Origin: an uncultured Lachnospiraceae bacterium
Lineage (GTDB): Bacteria; Bacillota; Clostridia; Lachnospirales; Lachnospiraceae
Length of the DNA stretch: 5,540 bases
Direction: 5' to 3'
NCBI GenBank assembly: GCA_900313745.1
Contig: OMSM01000068.1
Location: 1-5,540, forward strand
Under the pieces are notes generated by a model. The model was given only the letters and a program-made list of their open reading frames with translations. It did not search any database and was not told the origin of the DNA. The position numbers were made by a program, and so were the translations under genes. Positions 1 to 5,507 of the stretch are shown piece by piece. Within the stretch, counting starts at the first letter, position 1. Each line of letters starts with the position of its first letter.

Positions 1-97
1 AGTTTACCGCGATGACGACAAGAAGCAGACCTGCCGCTCCGGCAGACCTGCTTCCAAGTAATTTCCTTATTCTGTGAACAATAATCCGACCGTACAC
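1..97 (-). CDS. start of an unidentified membrane or exported protein (partial, GTG start)
   Basis: From a GTG at 97-95 the minus strand is open for 32 codons to the window edge. It reads MYGRIIVHRIRKLLGSRSAG then AAGLLLVVIAVN. A basic N-terminal segment (Arg4, His8, Arg9, Arg11, Lys12, Arg17) followed by Ala, Leu, Val and Ile is the pattern of a first membrane helix or signal peptide. AGGAGGT (103-109) lies five bases before the GTG, a normal spacing and the strongest ribosome binding site in the window. The gene follows the solute-binding protein on the same strand after 106 bases, so an ABC permease is possible by context, but a membrane-bound sensor or another exported protein fits as well. 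Nothing in 32 residues identifies the family. A 15-pair hairpin falls within codons 15-25, and a competing ATG two bases upstream opens a different, 10-codon frame. Confidence 0.5.
   Translation of the reverse strand, partial: MYGRIIVHRIRKLLGSRSAGAAGLLLVVIAVN
22..54 (-). other. 15-pair inverted repeat in the first codons of the left-edge gene
   Basis: On the minus strand GAAGCAG-GT-CTGCCG (54-40) and CGGCAG-GT-CTGCTTC (36-22) flank a GAG loop. The two GT steps face each other and form G-U and U-G pairs in RNA, giving 15 continuous pairs; on the plus strand they are A-C mismatches. After it comes UUGUCGUC, too mixed for a convincing intrinsic terminator. If the GTG frame is coding, the repeat lies in codons 15-25. 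It could instead be a weak terminator or attenuator behind the 10-codon frame. Confidence 0.5.
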
Positions 98-102
98 ATG
101 CG

Positions 103-109
103 ACCTCCT
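103..109 (-). promoter_or_regulatory. strong ribosome binding site (AGGAGGT) of the left-edge gene
   Basis: The minus strand has AGGAGGT followed by CGC and ATGTG. It is three bases from the ATG (99-97) and five from the overlapping GTG (97-95). The spacing favours the GTG, which also gives the long open frame. Most of the site lies in the 3' arm of a predicted hairpin (104-125). Confidence 0.7.
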
Positions 110-125
110 CACCTTGGTGAAAAGG
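104..125 (-). promoter_or_regulatory. hairpin that can mask the ribosome binding site of the left-edge gene
   Basis: In minus-strand RNA, CCUUUUCACC (125-116) can pair over ten positions with GGUGAGGAGG (113-104), with AA between the arms; opening the top pair gives a four-base loop. Two of the pairs are G-U. On the plus strand these same positions would be A-C mismatches, so the structure suits the minus-strand transcript. The 3' arm contains most of the AGGAGGT, so the folded form would block initiation. Pairing is read directly from the sequence; a regulatory role is inference, and no ligand or regulator is evident. Confidence 0.4.
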
Positions 126-148
126 GTCCCCCGCATGAAGTAAGAATC

Positions 149-176
149 AGTTTATCACGGCGCTGCCAAAATGCAA
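149..176 (-). promoter_or_regulatory. possible extended -10 promoter before the left-edge gene
   Basis: The minus strand reads TTGCAT (176-171), 16 bases, then TAAACT (154-149), preceded by TGA so that TG sits at the extended -10 position. The -35 match is poor (only TTG) and the -10 match is four of six. It lies between the stop of the solute-binding protein and the strong ribosome binding site, where a promoter for the next gene would be useful. Such weak matches occur by chance. Confidence 0.25.
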
Positions 177-203
177 GACTCCCTCTGCCGGCCGCCGGCC
201 GCT

Positions 204-1556
204 TCAGTCCCCGGCGAATACAGTTTCCACGGGAGGATTTGCAATAGGATCCGCGACGAACCCCTCCGTACCCGTGATCTGGGCGAGAGTCTGTTCATAG
301 AGCTGCTTCAGCGCAGCGTTCGGATCCGCTCCGTCCCACACCTCCGCGAGAACGTTCTCCAGAAGCATCCAGAAATTCTCCGTCTCCCTCATCTTCGAGA
401 TAGGCTCCGAGAGCGCGTATGCCTGGAAAAAGCCGTCCATGTGCCTGTCGCTGTAGCTGTAGCCGTTCAGCGCCGGCGCCTTGCCCGTGCGGTCATAGAA
501 GCCGTCAATATGCCCGAACAGCACGAAATTGATGAAGGCGTTGGCTTCCGCCATATGCTTCGAATAGCCGTTCACCGCCATGCACTGCGTGACCGAGAGT
601 CCCTGCGCCCTGATCTCGTCCGTGATGTCCGGAAGCCTGCTCACGCCGTAAGACCCGGCATACCGGCCGCTTTCGGCTGCCGCCTTAAGTTTTGCGCAGG
701 CATCCGTAGTCGCCACCGTAAAGGCTATCCTGCCCTCGATGAAGTCGTCGAGCACCGAGTCGTAGCTGTCCGCGGCGGAATCAATGGAGAAGAACTGGCC
801 GAGCTGCTGGTACGACATGAGCGCCTTTATCGCGTCCGCGTTGTAGATATCCAGCGTATTCACGTCGTCGCCGCAGGGGCCACCGACATCTATCGCGCTG
901 CCGACGAAATAATAGTTGTAGAAGATCTCCTCCACATCCCAGGAGAAAATCTGCTTCAGCCCCTCCGGCGCGTCGTAGCTGTCCGCCAGCGTCATGATCT
1001 CCGTTATGGAGGAGGGGACCGTCTGGGCGCTCAGGGATGCCGCCTCATTCATCTCCTTTAAGTAGGAGCTGCTGTAAAGGAGGGCCGCCGTCTCAAAGTA
1101 GAGCGGATAGGCCACGATCTTTCCGTTCCAGGTCACAGCCCGGATCGCGGGCAGAGGGAAAACTACCGTATCAGCAAAACTTGCCTTGTCCGTCACCTCG
1201 GACGCGAGCCCCGCCATCGCTGCCTTGCCGAGCTGGTCGTTGCCTATGATATATACGTCGGGGAAGTCCTCGTCTCCTGCCACGCTCGCCCTGTTGATCT
1301 CCTCAAGGAACTCCACGCCGCTCCTCAGGGACGGCTCTGCGCGGAAGCGGTCCTGCGACTCGTTGTAGGCGACGGATACGCTGTTGAGGTAATCCGTGAG
1401 GGCGCTGTCCGTGTACCAGAGGTGTATTGTCTCCCTTCCCGCGAAGGGCTCTTCCGGCACTTCCTTCATCGCCTTGTCCATAAGGGCAGTCCAGATAAGG
1501 CCGGACAGCATGATAAGGATCAGTACCGCGGATAATAATCGATAACGAAAACGCAT
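204..1556 (-). CDS. membrane-targeted extracellular solute-binding protein, family 1 (MalE-like)
   Basis: This 450-residue protein looks like the substrate-binding part of an ABC importer of the carbohydrate (family 1) type. The N-terminus has a basic start (MRFRYR) and a hydrophobic stretch at 7-25. No Cys follows: LSGL (17-20) has Leu where a lipobox has Cys, so it is probably a signal anchor or a cleaved signal peptide. Support for the family: IHLWYTD (44-50) as the first strand; FPDVYIIGNDQLGKAAMAGLASEVTD (98-123) as the usual hinge-side pattern; IVAYPLYFETAALLYSSSYLKEM (147-169); DDFIEGRIAFTVATTDA (270-286); and a C-terminal DPNAALKQLYEQTLAQI (411-427). It lies 28 bases after argD, on the same strand. 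Its own ribosome binding site is weak and an 8-base palindrome TTACGTAA (1561-1568) sits just before the start. The ligand cannot be told. No permease or ATPase gene is complete here. Confidence 0.85.
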   Translation of the reverse strand: MRFRYRLLSAVLILIMLSGLIWTALMDKAMKEVPEEPFAGRETIHLWYTDSALTDYLNSVSVAYNESQDRFRAEPSLRSGVEFLEEINRASVAGDEDFPDVYIIGNDQLGKAAMAGLASEVTDKASFADTVVFPLPAIRAVTWNGKIVAYPLYFETAALLYSSSYLKEMNEAASLSAQTVPSSITEIMTLADSYDAPEGLKQIFSWDVEEIFYNYYFVGSAIDVGGPCGDDVNTLDIYNADAIKALMSYQQLGQFFSIDSAADSYDSVLDDFIEGRIAFTVATTDACAKLKAAAESGRYAGSYGVSRLPDITDEIRAQGLSVTQCMAVNGYSKHMAEANAFINFVLFGHIDGFYDRTGKAPALNGYSYSDRHMDGFFQAYALSEPISKMRETENFWMLLENVLAEVWDGADPNAALKQLYEQTLAQITGTEGFVADPIANPPVETVFAGD

Positions 1557-1584
1557 ATCTTTACGTAAGTCCCGGACGGCTCCG

Positions 1585-2781
1585 TCAGAACGCCGCCGCG
1601 ATTGCCTCCCTTAATATCGCCGCCATCTCGTCGATATGTTCCTTCTCAATGACGAGCGGGGGTACGAACCGGAGAATCTCCGCTCCCGCGTTGATCATGA
1701 TAAGGCCTCTCTTCATGGCCTCCGAGATCACCGGCGCAACGGGCCTGTCGAAGATCAGTCCCTGCATGAGTCCGCACCCGCGGACCCCTTTGATGCAGTC
1801 AAAATCCGCCGCGAGGCTGTTCAGTGTCTCCTCGAAATACGGGGTGATCTCCCGCACGTGTCCGGGGATGTCCTCGTCCTTGTAGATGTCCAGGACAGCG
1901 TTTACCGCCGCCGTCGCGAAGGGATTCCCGCCGTAGGTCGTCCCGTGGTCCCCGGGCTTTAACGAGCTCTCCGCCACCTTCTCCGTCATGAGGAACGCAC
2001 CTACGGGAACACCGCAGCCCAGCGCCTTGGCCGACGCCATGATGTCGGGCTTAATGCCGAAGCGCTGCCAGGCGAACATGAAGCCGGTCCTGCCCATTCC
2101 GCACTGCACCTCGTCGAAGATCAGCAGTATCCCCTTCTCATCGCAGAGTGCCCTTAATTCCCGCAAAAACTCCTCCGTGGCAGGAATAAGGCCGCCCTCT
2201 CCCTGCACGACCTCCAGGATCACCGCGCAGGTCTTCTCCGTGACACAGCTCTTCACCGACTCAATATCGTTGATATCGGCGAACTTCGCGTTCAGCGGCA
2301 TTGCGCCGAAGGGTTCTCTGTAGTGGGCGTTTCCGGTCACGGCCAGCGCTCCGTAGGTGCGCCCGTGGAACGAGTGGTTGAACGCGATGATCTCGTGATC
2401 GGCCGACCCTGTCACGGTGTAGGCGTATTTCATCGCCGCCTTGACTGCGCCTTCCACAGCTTCCGCGCCGCTGTTGGTGAAGAACACCCTGTCCATGCCC
2501 GAAGCTTCCTTAAGCTTGGCAGCGGCGTGAATCGCAGGCTCATTGTAGAAATAGTTGGAGGTGTGGAGCAGCTTGTCGATCTGCGCCTTCAGGGCGCCAT
2601 TGTACCTCTCGTTGCCGTACCCTAAAGCAAAGACGGCGATTCCCGCCATGAAGTCCAGATACTTCTTCCCGTCCGTGTCATAGAGGTAGACACCCTCTCC
2701 GCGGTCAAGAACCACGGGATAGCGGTTATAGGTATGGAGCAGGTCCCGCTCCGCCTCATCGATCAGATTCTGCATAGTCAT
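1585..2781 (-). CDS. argD: acetylornithine aminotransferase
   Basis: ArgD is a PLP-dependent class III aminotransferase that converts N-acetylglutamate semialdehyde and glutamate to N-acetylornithine and 2-oxoglutarate. In 398 residues, the usual family length, the following are visible: YLDFMAGIAV (41-50); SGAEAV (104-109, cofactor phosphate binding); FNHSFHGRTYGA (134-145); DEVQCGMGRTG (223-233), where Asp223 should contact the PLP ring nitrogen; SAKALGCG (250-257), where Lys252 should form the Schiff base; HGTTYGGNPFA (279-289); and LRFVPPL (370-376), where Arg371 should bind the substrate carboxylate. Related family members act on GABA, succinylornithine or LysW-bound lysine, but the operon context makes the acetylornithine role much the most likely; a side role in lysine synthesis is possible. 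The start is ATG with AGGAGG nine bases upstream, the gap to argB being 14 bases. A second ATG two codons in is 15 bases from it and less suitable. Confidence 0.97.
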   Translation of the reverse strand: MTMQNLIDEAERDLLHTYNRYPVVLDRGEGVYLYDTDGKKYLDFMAGIAVFALGYGNERYNGALKAQIDKLLHTSNYFYNEPAIHAAAKLKEASGMDRVFFTNSGAEAVEGAVKAAMKYAYTVTGSADHEIIAFNHSFHGRTYGALAVTGNAHYREPFGAMPLNAKFADINDIESVKSCVTEKTCAVILEVVQGEGGLIPATEEFLRELRALCDEKGILLIFDEVQCGMGRTGFMFAWQRFGIKPDIMASAKALGCGVPVGAFLMTEKVAESSLKPGDHGTTYGGNPFATAAVNAVLDIYKDEDIPGHVREITPYFEETLNSLAADFDCIKGVRGCGLMQGLIFDRPVAPVISEAMKRGLIMINAGAEILRFVPPLVIEKEHIDEMAAILREAIAAAF

Positions 2782-2790
2782 TGTGTTATT

Positions 2791-2796
2791 CCTCCT
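2791..2796 (-). promoter_or_regulatory. argD ribosome binding site overlapping the argB stop codon
   Basis: The minus strand reads TGAGGAGG, so the final A of the argB TGA is the first base of AGGAGG, nine bases before the argD ATG. A ribosome ending argB would sit on this site, which points to translational coupling and fixes the argD start. Confidence 0.8.
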
Positions 2797-3686
2797 CAGA
2801 CGAGTTCTTTGTCGTCGTCCGCGTAGAACATGGTTCCGGTTCCTTTGTCCGTAAAGATCTCCAGCAGCATGCTGTGGGGCATCCTGCCGTCGAGGATGTG
2901 CACCCGGCCGACGCCGGCCTCCACCGCCGATGTGCAGTTGGAGAGCTTCGGAATCATGCCTCCGCCTATGCTTCCGCCCTCCATAAGCTCCTTCGCCTGG
3001 GAGACGCTCATCCTGGAAATAAACGTGGACTTGTCGCTGAAATCCCTGTACACTCCCTCCACGTCGGTGAGGAAGACGAGCTTGTATGCGCCGACCGCCT
3101 TAGCGATCGCGCAGGCCGCATCATCCGCGTTGATATTGTATGTGTCAAAACTGTCGTCAAAGCCGACGGGGGAGACCACCGGGAGGTAATCGTTGTCGAT
3201 GAGGTCCCGGAGTATTCCCGGCTGCACCTTGTCCACATCTCCGACAAAGCCGATGTCCTCTCCTCCGGAGAGCTTCTTCCTTACATGGAGCAGTCCTCCG
3301 TCCTTTCCGGAGACGCCGACCGCCTTGATCCCCAGCTCCTCGATCAGGGTGACCAGCTGCTTGTTCACCCTGCCCAGCACCATTTCCGCGATTTCCATGG
3401 TTTCGGCGTCCGTCACCCGTAAGCCGTTGACAAATCTCGGCTCCGCGCCGGTTTTGGCGACCCAGCGGCTGATCTCCTTCCCGCCGCCGTGGACGATGAT
3501 CGGCTTGAAGCCGACGAGCTTAAGCAGCGTGACATCCTTGATCACGTTCTTTAAGAGCTCCGGGTCGCTCATCGCGCTTCCGCCGTATTTCACGACGATG
3601 ATCTTGCGGTTGAAGCGCTGGATATAGGGAAGTGCCTCGATCAGTACTTCCGCTTTTTTCTGGGCCTCGTTCATGTTTTCCGTCAT
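2796..3686 (-). CDS. argB: acetylglutamate kinase, arginine-sensitive type
   Basis: ArgB is a cytoplasmic amino-acid kinase that phosphorylates the gamma-carboxyl of N-acetylglutamate with ATP, the second step of the pathway. Visible landmarks in the 296 residues are VVKYGGSAM (31-39, ATP phosphate binding, Lys33), IIVHGGGKEI (63-72, glycine loop), FVNGLRVTD (85-93, acetylglutamate binding), NINADDAA (184-191) and FLTDVEGVY (205-213, nucleotide side). Near the end, GGSIGGGMIPKL (238-249) holds the conserved Lys248. The segment before the kinase core (about residues 7-26, QKKAEVLIEALPYIQRFNRK) forms the N-terminal helix that, in known arginine-inhibited hexameric enzymes, links dimers and helps form the arginine site. 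Feedback inhibition by arginine is therefore likely, by inference. The start is ATG with GGGAG six bases upstream. Its TGA stop shares its last base with the AGGAGG of argD, so translation of the two is probably coupled. Confidence 0.97.
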   Translation of the reverse strand: MTENMNEAQKKAEVLIEALPYIQRFNRKIIVVKYGGSAMSDPELLKNVIKDVTLLKLVGFKPIIVHGGGKEISRWVAKTGAEPRFVNGLRVTDAETMEIAEMVLGRVNKQLVTLIEELGIKAVGVSGKDGGLLHVRKKLSGGEDIGFVGDVDKVQPGILRDLIDNDYLPVVSPVGFDDSFDTYNINADDAACAIAKAVGAYKLVFLTDVEGVYRDFSDKSTFISRMSVSQAKELMEGGSIGGGMIPKLSNCTSAVEAGVGRVHILDGRMPHSMLLEIFTDKGTGTMFYADDDKELV

Positions 3687-3701
3687 ATTGGTCTCCCGCT
3701 T

Positions 3702-4943
3702 TCAGCTTCTGTAGTCGGCGTTGATTTTCACATAGTCATAGGTCAGGTCGCAGCCCCATGCGACGGCGGATGCCTCTCCCATATGCATGTCGCAGGCCAT
3801 CACGACCTCCTCGCCCTCCATATAGGTTACCGCGTCCTCTTCGTCGTAGCCGGTGAATTTCCCGCCCGTATAGAGCAGCAGCTTCCTGTCTCCCGCGGGA
3901 TCCACGAACCATAAATCCACCTTCGCCGGGTCGAACTCTATCCCGGAATACCCAAGGGCACACAGCACGCGCCCGCAGTTGGCATCCTTTCCGAAGATCA
4001 TCGCCTTCGTCAGGTTGGAACCGACGACAGACTTCGCGAGAACCTTTGCGTGGGCTAAGGTATCTGCCCCCAGGACGCGCATCTCTATCCTCTTCGTCGC
4101 ACCCTCGCCGTCCCTGGCCATGAGTTTTGCGAGATCAGTCGTAAGCAGGCCGAGGGCCTCCCGGAAAAGGTCGTAGTCGCTGTCCTTCTCCGTGACCTCT
4201 TTGTTGCCCGCAAGCCCGTTGGCCATAAGGATCAGGGTGTCGTTCGTGGAGGTGTCCCCGTCTACGGTGATCATGTTGAAGGAGCTGTCCACCGCCCCGT
4301 GCAGCGCCTCATCAATAAGAGCGCGGTCTATCGCCATGTCCGTCGTGACGTAGCAGAGCATGGTGCACATGTTGGGATGAATCATCCCCGAGCCCTTGCT
4401 CATGCCTCCGACCGTGACCGTCTTTCCGTCCGAAGTGACGAAGGAATACGCGAACTCCTTCTTTACCGTGTCCGTGGTCATGATCGCCCTTGCCGCCGCG
4501 GTTCCGGCCTCAATGCTGTCCGAAAGGGCAGGAATCATCATGTTTATCCCGTTAATTATCCTGTCGTCGGGAAGCGGCATCCCGATAACTCCCGTCGAGC
4601 CTACAGCGACATATTCCGCGGGGATGCCAAGTGCCGCGGAGACCGCCTCCGCGCTCCTCCTGCAGCTCTCCAGGCCTTCTTCGCCCGTGCAGGCGTTGGC
4701 AATTCCCGAATTCACCACGACTGCCTGGACCTTCCCGCAGGATGTGATGTTATTCCTGTCCCAGATCACCGGCGCAGCCTTCATCACGTTGCTCGTGAAG
4801 ACCGCGGCAGCGGCTGCCGGAACATCGCTTACAAGAAGAGCCATATCCGTGCGGCCCTTATATTTGATACCTGCCGCGCAGGACGCCGCGCGGTAGCCTT
4901 TTGCGGCTGTTACGCCTCCGGGGACTCTGTTCACCGATGCCAT
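3702..4943 (-). CDS. argJ: glutamate N-acetyltransferase / ornithine acetyltransferase
   Basis: ArgJ moves the acetyl group from N-acetylornithine to glutamate, releasing ornithine and renewing N-acetylglutamate (the cyclic arginine pathway). Some family members also use acetyl-CoA to make N-acetylglutamate; sequence alone does not settle which type this is. Numbering from the start chosen here, STGVIG (116-121) is the oxyanion-hole segment, and GGMSKGSGMIHPNM (179-192) leads to the self-cleavage site Cys193-Thr194. Thr194 would become the N-terminal nucleophile of the beta chain. The protein ends YVKINADYRS, very close to the usual C-terminus. Length (413) is normal. Two ATGs lie two codons apart. 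AGAGG (4952-4956) is only 2 bases from the upstream ATG (4949) but 8 bases from the one at 4943, so I prefer 4943. The gap to argB is 15 bases. No truncation is seen. Confidence 0.97.
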   Translation of the reverse strand: MASVNRVPGGVTAAKGYRAASCAAGIKYKGRTDMALLVSDVPAAAAAVFTSNVMKAAPVIWDRNNITSCGKVQAVVVNSGIANACTGEEGLESCRRSAEAVSAALGIPAEYVAVGSTGVIGMPLPDDRIINGINMMIPALSDSIEAGTAAARAIMTTDTVKKEFAYSFVTSDGKTVTVGGMSKGSGMIHPNMCTMLCYVTTDMAIDRALIDEALHGAVDSSFNMITVDGDTSTNDTLILMANGLAGNKEVTEKDSDYDLFREALGLLTTDLAKLMARDGEGATKRIEMRVLGADTLAHAKVLAKSVVGSNLTKAMIFGKDANCGRVLCALGYSGIEFDPAKVDLWFVDPAGDRKLLLYTGGKFTGYDEEDAVTYMEGEEVVMACDMHMGEASAVAWGCDLTYDYVKINADYRS

Positions 4944-4951
4944 TTGCATTT

Positions 4952-4956
4952 CCTCT
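4952..4956 (-). promoter_or_regulatory. argJ ribosome binding site (AGAGG) that favours the second ATG
   Basis: AGAGG lies just after the TAA of the GNAT gene. It is 2 bases from the ATG at 4949, too close for normal initiation, and 8 bases from the ATG at 4943, an ordinary spacing. This supports a protein starting MASVNRVPGG rather than MQMASVNRV. Confidence 0.6.
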
Positions 4957-4960
4957 TTTC

Positions 4961-5470
4961 TTACTCGCCGATGAAACGGGTTATATTCTCCTCATTCAGG
5001 ACAAAGTCATAGTAGTGCAGGTCCTCCCGCTTCGTCCAGCCGATCGTCTTCCAGAACGCGTTTCCGACATCGTTCCTGGTGAAGGCGATAAGGCTGACCT
5101 TGTTGATCCCTGCTTCCCTCAGCGCCTTCATGCAGTACGCGACCATTCCCGTGCCTGTGCCTCTGCGGCGGTGGTCCCTGCGCACGCAGACGTGGTAGAG
5201 ACAGCCCCTGCGTCCGTCTTCTCCGCAGAGAATCGCGCCGACGATCTCCTCTCCGGAGCGCTCTGCCCCGGGATTATTATCATCTTTGCCGGCGTTTTCG
5301 GACGCCTCCTCTACCGCGACGACGCTCAAACCGGGATTTCTCCTCAGGAAGCGGACGATTCCCTCCCTGGAGTCATCAAGGCTTCGTATTCCGAATCCGT
5401 CGATGGTAAGCCACAGCGCGTAGACCGCGTCATAATCCTCTTCCGTCATGGCTCTGAAGATCACTGCCAT
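4961..5470 (-). CDS. GNAT family N-acetyltransferase lying between argC and argJ
   Basis: This 169-residue protein is a single GNAT acetyltransferase domain, which moves an acetyl group from acetyl-CoA to an amine. The N-terminal part (residues 1-50) has the usual beta-alpha start (IFRAMTEEDYDAVYALW). The core strand ILCGEDGRRGCLYHVCV (80-96) leads into the acetyl-CoA pyrophosphate loop RRRGTGTG (101-108), which fits R-x-x-G-x-G. The C-terminal half holds a conserved-looking NAFWKTIGW (137-145) and YYDF (153-156). Residues about 56-75 are polar and acidic (Asn, Asp, Glu, Gly), longer than the short turn usual here, and look like a disordered insertion. The start is ATG with GTGAGG seven bases upstream. 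The gene begins 37 bases after argC and ends 17 bases before argJ. Similar small GNAT genes are known in clostridial arg operons; the substrate is not established. It could supply N-acetylglutamate as a short synthase, or modify something else. Family is certain; role is open. Confidence 0.9.
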   Translation of the reverse strand: MAVIFRAMTEEDYDAVYALWLTIDGFGIRSLDDSREGIVRFLRRNPGLSVVAVEEASENAGKDDNNPGAERSGEEIVGAILCGEDGRRGCLYHVCVRRDHRRRGTGTGMVAYCMKALREAGINKVSLIAFTRNDVGNAFWKTIGWTKREDLHYYDFVLNEENITRFIGE

Positions 5471-5483
5471 TACTGTACCTCAC

Positions 5484-5498
5484 CGAGGCCAAACCTCG
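5484..5498 (-). repeat. small inverted repeat in the argC-GNAT gap
   Basis: CGAGG, five bases, then CCTCG form a perfect five-pair hairpin in the 37-base gap, just before the GTGAGG of the GNAT gene. There is no T-tract, so it is not a terminator. It could be an RNA stability element or chance in GC-rich sequence. Confidence 0.3.
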
Positions 5499-5507
5499 CA
5501 TCCACAC

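Noticed and set aside
22..54. Reading the 15-pair hairpin as an intrinsic terminator after the solute-binding gene
   Set aside because: The bases that follow on the minus strand are UUGUCGUCAUCGC, not a U-tract, and the hairpin lies beyond a strong ribosome binding site with an open frame. Kept only as an alternative.
187..202. GCCGGC-rich repeats just after the solute-binding protein stop, as a terminator
   Set aside because: They can form only short stems, and no T-run follows on the minus strand. This looks like GC-rich chance repetition.
171..1061. 296-codon open frame on the plus strand opposite the solute-binding protein
   Set aside because: It is rich in Arg, Val and His with no recognisable domain, and mirrors a well-supported protein on the other strand. 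Long antisense frames are common in GC-rich genes.
1557..1584. Arginine repressor box before the solute-binding gene
   Set aside because: The palindrome TTACGTAA is present but does not resemble the AT-rich TGAAT...ATTCA arginine box, so no ArgR site is claimed.
1575..1586. GACGG-CT-CCGTC inverted repeat across the argD stop, as a terminator
   Set aside because: Only five pairs with a two-base gap and no T-tract; too weak to separate argD from the next gene.
2781..3422. 213-codon plus-strand frame opposite argB
   Set aside because: Antisense shadow of a certain gene; low-complexity basic composition and no credible ribosome binding site.
4299..5012. 237-codon plus-strand frame opposite argJ and the end of the GNAT gene
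   Set aside because: Antisense to two genes with clear family motifs; its own translation has no domain-like pattern.
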